64,000 nt of DNA from NCBI GenBank assembly GCA_964036315.1, contig OZ038479.1, forward strand, positions 58,382,246 to 58,446,245, in the 5' to 3' direction. A program made the translations under genes and the position numbers. Source of the stretch: Acanthosepion esculentum. Taxonomy: Eukaryota > Mollusca > Cephalopoda > Sepiida > Sepiidae. The notes under the pieces were generated by a model. That model saw nothing but the letters and a program-made list of their open reading frames with translations. It did not search any database and was not told the DNA's origin. This document shows, one piece after another, positions 11,193-21,010 of the stretch (positions are counted from its first letter, which is position 1; each line of letters opens with the position of its first letter).

Positions 11193-13442
11193 TATTCTTG
11201 TGTAGTTTGTGCATCTGTATTGTCAGAGAAGTCAAGCTTGAAGCACCATCTGCAAAGATACACTGGAGTGAAACCACATACTTGTGAAGTTTGTGGATCT
11301 GCATATTTAAAGAAGTCAGATTTGAAGTGCCATATGAAAATACACACTGGAGAGGAACCATATTCTAGTGAAGTTTATGGATTTTCATTTTCAAAGAAGT
11401 CAAGTTTTTATAACCATATGAAAATGCAAACTGGAGACAAAGCATATGTGTGCGAAGTTTGTGGATATGAATTTTCAATGATGTGTTATTTGAAGCGCCA
11501 TATGAGAAAACACACTGGAGAGAAACCATATTCTTGTGAAGTGTGTCAATCTGCATTTTCAGAGAAATCGTATTTAAAGAACCATATGAGAACACATACT
11601 GGAGAGAAACCACATGCATGTGAAGTTTGCGAATCTGCATTCTCAAGCAAGGCATATTTGAAGCAACACATGCGAAGACACACTGGTGAAAAACCATATT
11701 CTTGTGAAGTTTGTGGATCTGCATTTTCACAGAAGTCATCTTTAGCGTGCCATATACGAACACACACCGGAGAGAAACCATATTCTTGTGATGTTTGTTT
11801 ATCTACATTTTCGCAGAGGACATCTTTGAAGTGCCATATGCAAACACACACTGGAGGAAAGCCACATGCATGTGAAGTATGTGGAGCTGCATTTTCAAAC
11901 AAGTCATATTTGAAGCAACATATGCGAACACACACTGGCGAGAAACCATATTCTTGTGAAATTTGTGGATCTGCATTTTCACAGAAGACGACTTTGGTGG
12001 GCCATATACGAACACACACTGGAGAGAAACCATTTTCTTGTGATGTTTGTTTTTCTACATTTTCCCAGAAGTCGTCTTTGAAGCAACATATGCGAACACA
12101 CACTGGAGAGAAACCACATTCTTGTGATTTTTGTCCATCTGTGTTTTCATTGAAGGGAAATTTGAAGTGCCATATGCGAACCCACACTGGAGAGAAACCA
12201 TATTCTTGTGAAGTTTGTGGGTCTGTATTTTCATTGAAGTCAAATATGAGGCTCCATGTGCAAAGACACACTGGAGAAAAGCCTTATTCTTGTAAACTTT
12301 GTGGATTTGCATTTTCACAGAAGCCACATTTGGTGCGCCATATGCAAACACACACTGGAGAGAAATCACCTGTAGCTGAACATTGTGGATCTGCATTTTC
12401 AAGCAAGTTATATTTGAAGCAGAATATACAAACAGACATTGGCGAGAAACCATATTCTTGTGATATTTGTGGATTGTTGTTTTCACAGATGTCATCTCTG
12501 GCATGTCATATACAAACACACACTGGGGTGGAACTACATTCTTGTGAAGTTTGTGGATCTGCATTTTCTAAGAAGTCAGATTTGAAGCTCCATATGAGAG
12601 CACACACTGGAGAGAAACCATATGCTTGCAAAATTTGTGGATTTGCATTTTCAAGGAAGTCAAGTTTGAATAACCATATGAAAATGCACACTGGAGACAA
12701 AGTATATGCATGTGAAGTTTGTGGATATGAATTTTCAATGATGTCTTATTTGAAGCGCCATATGAGAACACACACTGGAGAGAAACCATATTCTTGTGAT
12801 GTGTGTCAATCTGCATTTTCAGAGAAATCGTCTTTGAAATACCATATGCGAACACACACAGGAGAGAAACCACATGCATGTGAAGTTTGCGGATCTGCAT
12901 TTTCAAGCAAGGCATATTTGAAACAACACATGCGAACACACACTGGTGAGAAACCATATTCTTGTGAAGTTTGTGGATCTGCATTTTCACAGAAGTCATC
13001 TTTAGCATGCCATATACGAACACACACCGGAGAGAAACCATATTCTTGTGATGTTTGTTTATCTACATTTTCACAGAAGACATCTTTGAAGTGCCATATG
13101 CAAACACACACTGGAGGAAAGCCACATGCGTGTGAAGTATGTGGAACTGCATTTTCAAACAAGTCGTATTTGAAGCAACATATGCGAACACATACTGGTG
13201 AAAAACCATATTCTTGTGAAATTTGTGGATCTGCATTTTCACAGAAGACATCTTTGGTGGGCCATATACGAACACACACTGGAGAGAAACCATATTCTTG
13301 TGATGTTTGTGTATCTACATTTTCCCAGAAGTCATCTTTGAAACAACATATGCGAACACACACAGGAGAGAAACCACAATCTTGTGATGTTCGTCCATCT
13401 GTATCTTCACTGAAACCATCTTTGCAGGCAGACACAGGATAG
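11058..13442 (+). CDS. C2H2 zinc-finger protein, 27 tandem finger units
   Basis: The 794-residue open frame holds 27 head-to-tail units of exactly 28 residues from residue 46 onward, with TGEKPY/H linkers. This is a predicted nuclear DNA- or RNA-binding protein of the poly-C2H2 class. About 23 units keep the full C-x2-C-x12-H-x3-H set. Unit 1 has the last His changed to Tyr. Unit 3 loses both Cys and the last His. Unit 15 lacks the first Cys and both His. Unit 27 is truncated. No KRAB, SCAN or BTB domain is seen in this exon. Residues 1-45 come from out-of-frame relic fingers, so translation may start at a later Met (for example within unit 2) or in an upstream exon. The stop is TAG at a linker position that normally encodes Glu, with more finger remnants beyond it. 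The array is open over 2.2 kb, which argues that it was under selection until recently. Target and function are unknown. Confidence 0.85.
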   Translation: MFFKDATFGVTYANAHRGETIYLRCLWICIFEYVKFICKDTADKSYSCVVCASVLSEKSSLKHHLQRYTGVKPHTCEVCGSAYLKKSDLKCHMKIHTGEEPYSSEVYGFSFSKKSSFYNHMKMQTGDKAYVCEVCGYEFSMMCYLKRHMRKHTGEKPYSCEVCQSAFSEKSYLKNHMRTHTGEKPHACEVCESAFSSKAYLKQHMRRHTGEKPYSCEVCGSAFSQKSSLACHIRTHTGEKPYSCDVCLSTFSQRTSLKCHMQTHTGGKPHACEVCGAAFSNKSYLKQHMRTHTGEKPYSCEICGSAFSQKTTLVGHIRTHTGEKPFSCDVCFSTFSQKSSLKQHMRTHTGEKPHSCDFCPSVFSLKGNLKCHMRTHTGEKPYSCEVCGSVFSLKSNMRLHVQRHTGEKPYSCKLCGFAFSQKPHLVRHMQTHTGEKSPVAEHCGSAFSSKLYLKQNIQTDIGEKPYSCDICGLLFSQMSSLACHIQTHTGVELHSCEVCGSAFSKKSDLKLHMRAHTGEKPYACKICGFAFSRKSSLNNHMKMHTGDKVYACEVCGYEFSMMSYLKRHMRTHTGEKPYSCDVCQSAFSEKSSLKYHMRTHTGEKPHACEVCGSAFSSKAYLKQHMRTHTGEKPYSCEVCGSAFSQKSSLACHIRTHTGEKPYSCDVCLSTFSQKTSLKCHMQTHTGGKPHACEVCGTAFSNKSYLKQHMRTHTGEKPYSCEICGSAFSQKTSLVGHIRTHTGEKPYSCDVCVSTFSQKSSLKQHMRTHTGEKPQSCDVRPSVSSLKPSLQADTG
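11193..12452 (+). repeat. 15-finger block A of a 1260-bp tandem duplication
   Basis: Finger units 1-15. Units 1-12 correspond one to one with units 16-27 at a constant 1260-bp offset (15 x 84 bp). Unit pairs such as 7/22, 8/23, 9/24 and 11/26 are nearly identical at the DNA level (about 97% by eye over 11680-12000 against 12940-13260). Units 13-15 have no downstream partner because the second block ends early. Confidence 0.85.
12453..13442 (+). repeat. Block B of the finger-array duplication (units 16-27)
   Basis: The second copy of the block, cut short by the stop at 13440. Helix residues at the DNA-contact positions are mostly the same as in block A, but unit 20 (EKSSLKY) differs from unit 5 (EKSYLKN) at helix positions 3 and 6. 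Small contact changes also occur in pairs 4/19 (position 2) and 10/25 (position 3). Confidence 0.85.
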
Positions 13443-13620
13443 AAAACATATATATGCAAATTTGTTGGATGTCTGTAAAAAAGCCAAATATACTGCTTCA
13501 TATTTGAATCTCTGCCACAGTGAAACACTGTTTCTAGTGAAATTTTCATATTTGCATTTTCAGAGATAGCAACATTGAGCTGCATGTAAGCACACTGGGG
13601 TGATGTGTATGAGTGACATT
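13443..13620 (+). pseudogene. Relic fingers downstream of the stop
   Basis: Sequence after the stop still resembles fingers: KTYICKFVGC in the same frame, then FAFSEIATLSCM in another frame. Stops and indels are frequent. These are C-terminal fingers lost after the linker nonsense mutation. Confidence 0.65.
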
Positions 13621-13787
13621 TTGCTGATGCTATGGATTTTTGAAAAGAATCTCATTCTGATTATAAATATATCCCCAGAGAAAATAATATTGTATTAATT
13701 TCATGGAGATCATTCAAAAGTCTATACATACAGATGCAAACTTAACAAATTCAGAAAATTAGTGGATGTATTTTTTTACATGAAAGA

Positions 13788-13793
13788 AATAAA
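13788..13793 (+). terminator. Polyadenylation signal AATAAA of the C2H2 gene
   Basis: AATAAA lies in a 3' UTR block (GAAATAAAGTCATATATTC) that is shared, on the opposite strand, with the other zinc-finger loci near 36591, 41516 and 63218. Conservation across paralogues supports it as the real 3' end. Confidence 0.65.
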
Positions 13794-13864
13794 GTCATAT
13801 ATTCATGAATCAGGTAAATATGGATTTTATTTTATATGTGCAAAATATTAGGAACATTGCTTTC

Positions 13865-13960
13865 CAGGATCTTTTTAATAAAATTCATTAAAGCATTTGA
13901 AACATTTGTGTGAAGTGAACACAAGTTGTCTCACCCAGTATTTGAACTCTGCTCCATGTT
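13865..13960 (-). repeat. Short dispersed repeat with B-box-like motif
   Basis: The copy carries AGCAGAGTTCAAATACTGG on the minus strand. Related copies lie at about 17430-17530, 18230-18330 and 34095-34195 (minus) and 35500-35615 (plus). The shared core GAGTTCAAATTCTGGCTGAGA resembles a tRNA B box followed by a conserved tail ending in GGTCTTT-like sequence. It may be a small SINE family; no A box was found. Confidence 0.45.
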
Positions 13961-14827
13961 TATATTTCGCATATGTTTTACAGTTTGATAAGGAACACTT
14001 CCTTTTGTAATGTAGACTGTCCATTTGATAATTTTCATCTGACTGATTCAAACATCAGTCTCTTTTGGATATTCTTTTCATAAATTTTGTGTTTCAAACC
14101 CATTTAATAAATTAAAGGATTAACAGGATTTTGTAAATGTAATGTTAACTTTTCATGCAGAAATTAGTTTAAATAATGTTTATTCATACACAGTAGCCTA
14201 TGAGATGAGAGGTTAAAAATAAAGACTTTATAATGACATCTATGACTTAATGCATGCATAAAAATAAAGAAATACAAAATACCTACAGTGCAATAATCAA
14301 GAAATTGGTATTTTAAAAAACAAATTATCTTATATTACCAGATAGTTTAAGAATACAATTTTTTATTGTATACACTTTTATTAAACTTAGCAGGATGAAT
14401 AATTTTATTGTTAATCCATTGGAAGTATTTTCCAATAATTACCTCTCAGTTTATATAATTTCAATTCACCCACTAAAAATATTATCTGTCACACATGTTC
14501 AGAGATGCTGATAGTTGTGTGCTTTACAGTTTGCATCCATAATGTATAAACATCTTAAAGGACACAGTAACTTTCCCATCTGTGCTTCATATGGATGCAA
14601 CTAAAGTTTCACTTAAGTGATACATTGCATGAAACCAATCCATAATAATTATGATAGATATTCTTTGATGATAATTAGTACATAGACATTTTATTTTTTT
14701 AAACATTTTGTATTTTTGTTGTTAACATACTTTTTAAAACTATGAGTGCAAAACATTTTAACTAATGGACACGTGTGTAGTTAACATTCAGTTCACTGTT
14801 CAGATAACATTTAACAAGACTCAAAAA
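13961..14827. other. No gene recognised
   Basis: AT-rich sequence downstream of the zinc-finger 3' UTR. No coding region or recognisable element was found. Confidence 0.5.
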
Positions 14828-15170
14828 ATGTCTGTCTATATCTCTGAGATGAGGTATTATGATTACTTGCATTATTTATGTTATTCAAACTGTTATCCTC
14901 ATCTTCATTGCTATATTCAAAACGTTTTGACTGTTATACACTCTGGCCTTCTTCAGGTGATTGGAATTTTGAACCAAACCCTTGATTTTGCCCACCAGGG
15001 TAGATTACTCTAGTTCCACGTGCCATACCTCTTCTGGATGTCACAGTTATTTCCCTTTAACTCAACTCGACAAGTTTTGGTTCACCACTGCTGTGGCCTG
15101 GTATTGAACTCACAACTCTTTGGGTCTAGTCACTGGATCTAACCAACGTCTTTATCCACTGGGCCATGTG
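14828..15170 (-). mobile_element. tRNA-derived SINE (family A), full copy
   Basis: Read on the minus strand: a tRNA-like head with A box TGGCCCAGTGG and B box GAGTTCAATACC, a body, the box CACCTGAAGAAGGCC, and a tail GATGAGGATAACAGTTTG ending near CTCAGAGATATAGACAG. Similar copies lie at 29708-30037 and 58455-58780 (minus), with partial copies at 15177-15356 and 40925-41115 (plus). The tail matches the 3' end of the Penelope-like relic at 29310-29397. Confidence 0.8.
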
Positions 15171-15176
15171 TCCAAC

Positions 15177-15356
15177 ACATGACCCAGTGGATAAAGGCAT
15201 GGCATGTGGAACTAGAACAATCTACCTTGGTGGACAAAAGAAAAGGTTCTGTTCAAAATTCCGATCACCTGAAGATGGCTGGGTGTACACTGCCGAAATG
15301 TTGTGAATATGACAAGGAAGATGAGGACAACAGTCTGAATAATGTAAATTTCCTGC
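15177..15356 (+). mobile_element. SINE family A, internally deleted, inverted next to the previous copy
   Basis: The copy starts TGACCCAGTGGATAAAGGC, skips the B-box region and resumes at GGCATGTGGAACTAGAAC. It continues through CACCTGAAGATGGCTGG to GATGAGGACAACAGTCTG and AATGTAAAT. It sits head to head with the full copy at 14828-15170, so the two form a long imperfect inverted repeat. Confidence 0.75.
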
Positions 15357-15879
15357 AGACACTTTCTTGGTTCTTTCTTTTAAATTTTATTTGAGATGCA
15401 TGTTTGTCGACCAATGCTTTGAATACTGTTTTTGCTTTAAATTTAATTGAAAAAAATCAACTTGTTCTGTTAATTTAAATCATTTGTTCTTTCATAAATC
15501 TCAAAAAAATATAGTTTCTTAATTGAAATGTGATTATGTGTAAATACGGTACTGCTTTTGTTTTGAATTTATCAATTTAATTAAAAGAAAAAGTTGTTCT
15601 GTGAATTTAAGTAACTATTCTTTAGGACGGTAATAATAAAACTTATCTGTTGCCCTGCAGTTTAACACAAAAATTTATTAAGAAACTTTTGTTGGGACTG
15701 ATTGACTTTTCCTAGAGGAAAATTGTCACCTCTGGATCTGGGGACTTGCTACATTAAATGCATTACTGCATATTACAACCCTGAACATAAAGTACTGAGT
15801 AGAAAATCAAGGAAACCCATTTTGTAAAAAATGTTGAATATTTTTTAGAAAATGAAAATTCATTCGTATTTCCAAGTGG

Positions 15880-16620
15880 ACTAGATAACATTTCCAACAG
15901 AAATGGTTTACGTTGATTGTGGAGCCAGTTAAGTTTAATGTCTCCCCTTCTCCTTAGATGATTCTTGCATTTACACAAAAAAACACTTTGAATATAGATG
16001 ACTGATTATGGTTGGTTGGTTTGATGATATCCTCATTGTTGCAAATTGTAATTAATGTAAACATATGTTTAAATGAACAGTTCAAAATTACTGATCTTGG
16101 ACAACTTCCTTTCTTTCTAGGTATACAATTTACATTTAAAAATTATTCAAGATTGTAAACCTCAATCGATGCCTTGTGAAATAGATATCAATGCACTAGA
16201 TGAAAGCAATGCTGAACATCAGACAGGAAATATTACAGAGAAATAATAACCTGATATTTTATGACTGCAACTAGTTTGGATATATGTTATATTGTGACAA
16301 AATTATCACAATATTCAGCAAACCCAAACATGGATCAATTTGATAACTGACAAAAAAGTCTTACCCTGTTTAAAAGGCAAAAATATTCACACTGTCTAGT
16401 GTTTACTAATTCTAGCAAGCCCTTAAGTTTAAAGGACTTTTGCAACACTGATTGGTGAATTTCAAAAGATCTCCACAGTATCATGGGGTACAGTTTTCTA
16501 TTACTATCAAAGTTATTTGATTTTTTGGAAAACAAATAACCTAGTGTAGCATGCTAATGCTATGTATTATAGGAAGCAGAATACAGAGCATTAGAGCAGC
16601 CAAAATACGAAAATCAAAAT
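15880..16620 (+). pseudogene. Ty1/copia-type pol relic (RT to RNase H)
   Basis: Fragments in shifting frames match copia-type polymerase order. The reverse-transcriptase motif region DDILIVA is near 16020, followed by KITDLGQLPFFLGIQF (about 16085-16130), an ALDESNAEYQTG stretch, a TxLDICYIVTKLSQYSANP region (about 16265-16330), and an RNase H-like AEYRALE (about 16575-16600). Multiple stops and frameshifts make it a fossil. No LTRs were recognised. Copia-type elements are a minor component in most animals, so this is worth noting. Confidence 0.7.
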
Positions 16621-16675
16621 TCCATATCCAATTATTAAACACCATGATTAATTAAAATGAAAATGTGGAAGGCAC

Positions 16676-16683
<8 letters not shown>

Positions 16684-16706
<23 letters not shown>

Positions 16707-16975
16707 TTGATTTTACAAATTAGTGAAGAAACTAGAGTGTAGTTTAGTTAATATTTACTTTATCAGAAGATTGTATTTCATGTGGAATAAATAATTAATA
16801 CTTTGTGCATATTTACTCTTCCATATCTTATTTAAATTGCATTTTCCAAAAGTATAGAATATTGAAAATAATGTTTTATACATACATATATATACATGTG
16901 TGTGTGTGCGTGTGTGTTTGATTTTACAAATTAGTGAAGAACTAGCGAATAGTTTAGTTACTATTTACTTAAAAA
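16684..16975 (+). repeat. Local duplication seeded by (TG)n microsatellites
   Basis: A (TG)n run followed by TTTGATTTTACAAATTAGTG occurs at 16684-16760 and again at 16897-16975. The two copies are about 215 bp apart in the same orientation. Confidence 0.7.
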
Positions 16976-17082
16976 GCATTAGCCTATGTACCAGCATCTA
17001 TCTATTTATTACTAAATAAACTGATTTCTTGTATTATTTAATGTCTCATTTAATATATCTTTTATTAATTTTTTCCTTGCAG

Positions 17083-17540
17083 ATGTTTTGGTTAAGCAGA
17101 AAATCATAAGAAATGTTATTGCTAGAAATGTGAATGAAAAAAAACTCTTGACTTTCCACCAAGAACAGAGAAATATATACTGCTATCTTCATATGACAAA
17201 AGCATCACATTGAACATTAATTGCCAAAAAAGAAGCACATTGAAAGATGCTGCTTGTCTTTTCTACAAAAGCAAAGTTCTTACATTTGAATAAACATTAC
17301 AGAGAAGCCATCATTTTGTGAATTTTTCAAATATTTCAATGAAAGAATTTATATCATTACTTAAATTAGTGAATAATTTTTCACATTTACCACATTTAAG
17401 CAGGTTGAAAGATATATAATGAAAACAGTAAGAGTGTTCTATTTCATGGTATTTAAATAAAAATGTGATAAAACATTTGAGATGTTAGTGCAAAATAAAT
17501 ACAAGATATCTCAGCCAGAATTTGTACAGAAATGAAAAGT
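17083..17540 (+). pseudogene. Zinc-finger terminal-exon relic without an array
   Basis: The acceptor TTTTTTCCTTGCAG ends at 17082. It is followed by a 5' UTR-like block (AGCAGAAAATCATAAG, then AAATGTGAATGAAAAAAAAC) homologous to 10585-10800. Downstream, only vague traces of a finger region remain (ACATTACAGAGAAGCCATC at about 17287), and 3' UTR-like repeat follows directly. It looks like a paralogue that lost its array. Confidence 0.6.
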
Positions 17541-19010
17541 TTTTGAAAAATATTCCTGATGTCTAAATGCCATTAAACATTGCATTTTTTGGATTCTTCA
17601 AACACATCTTTATTAATAAAAACAATCTTATTTTGGTAATACATTTAAAAACAATTAATGGATCTTGATCCCAGTATGCATCAGCAGATGTGTCTAGATT
17701 TGTGCTTGAACTTTTACAATTACGGCACATCTCCCAAATAATAGTGAATTCCATGAGAATCATCTGCTTGGAAGTTTCCAAGATCAGCACTATGACTACA
17801 GTAACTGGTAACTTCATTTGCTTTCTCAGATCAACTTACAGTTCTGCATTTTGCACCATTGCTAGCAGACACAAGAACATGGACCCTGTAACTGTGGTTA
17901 TTTTCTCCCTAGCCCAGATGACCATGTCCTTCACTGAGCAAAGATGTTTGCAGTAGCTTTCCCAAATTTCACTTTTGATTTTCAGAGCAGTAAGACCTGT
18001 TTCCTTTCACTCTGATAGAAAAAAATCCTGTAAGTACTTCAGGGATACAGACTGAAGATTGTATTGAACTGTTCATAATTCAACCATGTTTCTGTCTTTT
18101 TCCTTGTCTTGTTAATACAGTTATTAATTGGTTTTTGTTTGAATTCTATATTTTGTGTACTTTTTTTTACCTGAACCAACAGCTTATCACATTTAAACAG
18201 GTTGAAAGATACATAATGAAAACAGTAAGAGCGTTCTATTTCAGCGTCTTTAAATAAAATACTAAAACATTTGAGATGTTAGTGCAAAATAAATACATCT
18301 CAGCCAGAATTTGTACAGAAATAGTCTTTTAAAAGAAAAAGTTTTTGAAATATATTTTTAATGTATAAATGCCATTAAACTTTTCAGTTTTTGATTCTTC
18401 AAAAATATCTTTATTAATAAAAACAATGTTTTATTTTGGTGATACATTTAAAAAAAATTAGTGGATCTTGATCCGATCCGAGTCAGTTCATTTCCAATCT
18501 CATAAGTATGCATCAGCAGATGTGTCTGCATTTGTGCTTGAATTTATCTTTTACATTCATGACAGACAAAAGGCTTTATTCTGGGTATTATTGGACTGAA
18601 CCTTACCACTTGTCTTATGGCTATCTTTTCTTCTTACAAAAATTGGCATGAATGTTTGATGTCTTATAGCATTCTGTTGTTCTACATACAAAAACTTTTA
18701 GAATGTGAGTATCCTTTAATATTTTTATAGCATACTCACCATTCACTGTTTCTGAATTCTTTCAATTATCTTTAGTTTTCTTCCTCATTTTTTTTAAAGG
18801 TTAGTCTTCCCAAGAGAATTGAAAGAGACTGATCTGCTTGGACGTTTCTAAGATCAGCACCATGTCTATATATTGTGGTGACTATGTCTAGAACCTCATT
18901 TGCTTTCTCAGATCAACTTTCAGTAACACATTTTGTGCCATTGACAAACACAGTCCTAGTCCACATGACAGTAATGTCCTAATTAAGAGGTGTTTGCAGT
19001 AGCTTATCTC
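17390..19010 (+). repeat. Diverged tandem duplication, about 800 bp period
   Basis: 17390-17970 and 18180-19010 share ordered blocks. They include CAGGTTGAAAGATA, AAAACAGTAAGAG, CTTTATTAATAAAAACAATC/G, GCATCAGCAGATGTGTCT and CTTTCTCAGATCAACTT. Each copy includes one of the short B-box-like repeats. No coding function is evident. Confidence 0.7.
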
Positions 19011-20089
19011 ACTGCAAATGATGTCTGCTATGGTTGTTATCATTTACTATGATCTCTGAATGTACAAAATTCTATATCATTTCATTTTTTTATCTTGATA
19101 AGAAACTCTACTTCATATATGTTTATTAATAAGCCATTTCAAAACTCAATCCTGGAAGTGCTGACTTTAGGGGTGATCATCACTTGGCAATGTTAAAACA
19201 AATGGTAAGATTACAAAATGAAAGAAATCGAAGGCAACACTTCAACTGCAATAAGTAAAATGACCCAGATTATATTTGCAAACAATTATATACAATCACA
19301 ATGAAGAAATATGAAGTTATGGAACACATGAAGGAACATACAATTGAAAACATGTAAAGAATCACTCTTGGGAATGAAAGACAAGTGGATAAAAAGTGAA
19401 ATTAACAATTTAATGCTGGAGTGATGAGATGATCCAAAAAGTGGCACTGTTTATAGAATCTAAAAAAGAAATGAGAAATAAATTCAAGCAAACAAAATAG
19501 GAATGGCTAAATTTATATTTTTTGGACATTGTAAAAAATATAAACTAATTGTATGTATAAAAAGACCAAAGAAATTGCACGAATAAGAAGATGCTCTATA
19601 AAGAGAAAAACATTCATTGTGGAATGACAAAAGGTGCTGCCATAGTTGAATTAACACATTGGAGAACACTTCCATGGCAACAGATAGAAACGTATAATAT
19701 CAAAGAAAATGCAGAAAAGAAAACATGCTCTTTGCCAGGACGTATAAAGTCTGAAGTGGAAAATCAATCATAATTAAACAAAGAAAAGGTCCTGCAACAG
19801 TGGAATTAACACAATTGTGGGGTCACTCACATCATAGTGGCAGAAATAGCCACATCTTCACAGGAATAAAAACATACACAGAAATAATACTGAAAACCTG
19901 CTAAATTGTAAATTAAAATCATACAATTTATTTATTGTGTACTTGTGTGTGTATTTTTCGTTACAAGTATTTTAAGGTTGCATGTGATAAAAGTGTTATA
20001 TTATGCTTATGGTAGCAAAAGAAAGCAATAACAAGGATTAGAGTGAAACAATATTGTTGGTAAAGAGTACAGGAATGGAGATCTAGTGT
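19011..20089. other. No gene recognised
   Basis: The stretch is moderately AT-rich. Short open frames at 19484-19675 (minus) and 19591-19773 (plus) have no recognisable domain and overlap one another, so I do not call them as genes. Confidence 0.45.
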
Positions 20090-20201
20090 AAGTGTAGTGT
20101 CAGGAGTGAACCATTTCTTGTAATGGCGTGGCTGAGATCACAGGATACAGTTGTTGTGCATTTGCTTGATGGCGGATACAGTTGTAGGTCAGGTTGTCTT
20201 G

Positions 20202-20567
20202 TCAGTTGGGTGACCGGTTATGTTGAAACAGGGTGATGTCGGATTGGCGTGGTTTTGTAGCCCTGTTCTGTGGAGTGGATGTTGCTGGGGTCAGCTGAGA
20301 AAGGAATGCTTGTAAATGAGTCGAGGTAGGGCTGTTCTGTGGAACGGAGGTTGCTGCGTTGACTGTGAAGGGAGTGCCTTGTAAACGTGTTGAGGTAGAG
20401 CTGTTCTGTGGAATATGTCGCTGGTGTTGACTGCGAAGGGAGTGCCTTGTAAACGGGTCAAAGTTAGTCGAGGTGACGGGTGTTGGTATCAATGAAGGCT
20501 TGTAGCTGGGAGGAATCGAGGTTGGAATGTTTTGAGTCAAAACTGGGTAGCTGAAGTTGTAGGTCAA
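20202..20567 (-). CDS. 121-codon Ser/Thr/Pro-rich open frame with 23-residue repeats (uncertain)
   Basis: The predicted product is rich in Ser, Thr, Pro, Gln and Asn. It contains about three repeats of 23 residues built around PQNSSTSTRLQGTPFTVNAA and its variants. The repeat is the translation of the underlying 69-bp DNA repeat, and other frames are also partly open, so the frame may be incidental. No signal peptide, membrane segment or known domain is visible. No promoter or splice context was found. Treat it as a possible low-complexity protein or repeat by-product. Confidence 0.25.
   Translation of the reverse strand: MTYNFSYPVLTQNIPTSIPPSYKPSLIPTPVTSTNFDPFTRHSLRSQHQRHIPQNSSTSTRLQGTPFTVNAATSVPQNSPTSTHLQAFLSQLTPATSTPQNRATKPRQSDITLFQHNRSPN
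20251..20456 (+). repeat. 69-bp tandem repeat, about 3 units
   Basis: Units begin near 20251, 20320 and 20389 and share GAGGTAG(G/A)GCTGTTCTGTGG and GAAGGGAGTGCCTTGTAAAC. A partial fourth unit follows. The period is a multiple of three. Confidence 0.75.
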
Positions 20568-21010
20568 ACCAGAAAGTGGTAATGGTCATTGAAATGTGTG
20601 GTCATGTTGAGTGGTCGTGGTGAAGGCGATGGGAGTGGTGGTAGTGGTGCTTTGCATGGTGGCCGGTCCATAACTCTGTTATCATTGTGACAAGGCCATG
20701 GTGGCGGTAGCAGTAGCAGCAGCACCCAGCGTGATAGCTGGCGGCCACAACTCTATTTGGTTGTCCTCAGAGACTGCTTTTAAGCAGGTCTGGTAGTCCC
20801 AAGGGGCATTGCTTTTACCAGCAGGAACATTCGCGATTGGCCCCCGCCGGAGCTCACTTCATAGACTGGAATGGTGCATGGAGCCAAATTTGCAGAAAAC
20901 GACTTTTGTTATTTCGTTTTCTGCCTTTGAGGCATTCACATCCGGCAAGCATGCAGAATGAATCAGAATGAGACGGAGTATAACAAAAAGAAGACACTTC
21001 ATTATAACAA

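Larger units (their letters stand above)
10585..13810 (+). other. Predicted terminal exon of C2H2 gene (splice acceptor to poly(A))
   Basis: A pyrimidine-rich acceptor TTTTACTCCGCAG ends at 10584. The sequence just after it (GGCTGAACTGCAAATCATGA) is related to the starts of four other zinc-finger exon copies (17083+, 38116-, 43511-, 44333-), which supports a real exon boundary. The exon would hold a 5' UTR with short upstream frames, the finger array and a 3' UTR with AATAAA at 13788. The upstream exon or exons and the promoter were not identified. Confidence 0.6.
20090..21010. other. GC-richer unclassified block
   Basis: The base composition shifts clearly to G+C with CpG dinucleotides, in contrast to the AT-rich surroundings. 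It contains a 69-bp tandem repeat and trinucleotide-like GTGGTGGTAGTGG and GGTAGCAGTAGCAGCAGC tracts. It may be part of a transposable element or a fragment of a regulatory region. I cannot assign it. Confidence 0.4.

Noticed and set aside
11546..12271. Long minus-strand open frames opposite the finger array (also 10721-11347, 12806-13585, and plus-strand frames at 42443-43047)
   Set aside because: They are antisense shadows of the 84-bp finger repeat and show the same period; they have no independent domain.
15107..15170. A functional tRNA gene
   Set aside because: The A and B boxes are present, but the sequence continues into the SINE body and recurs in several copies; no complete cloverleaf was seen.
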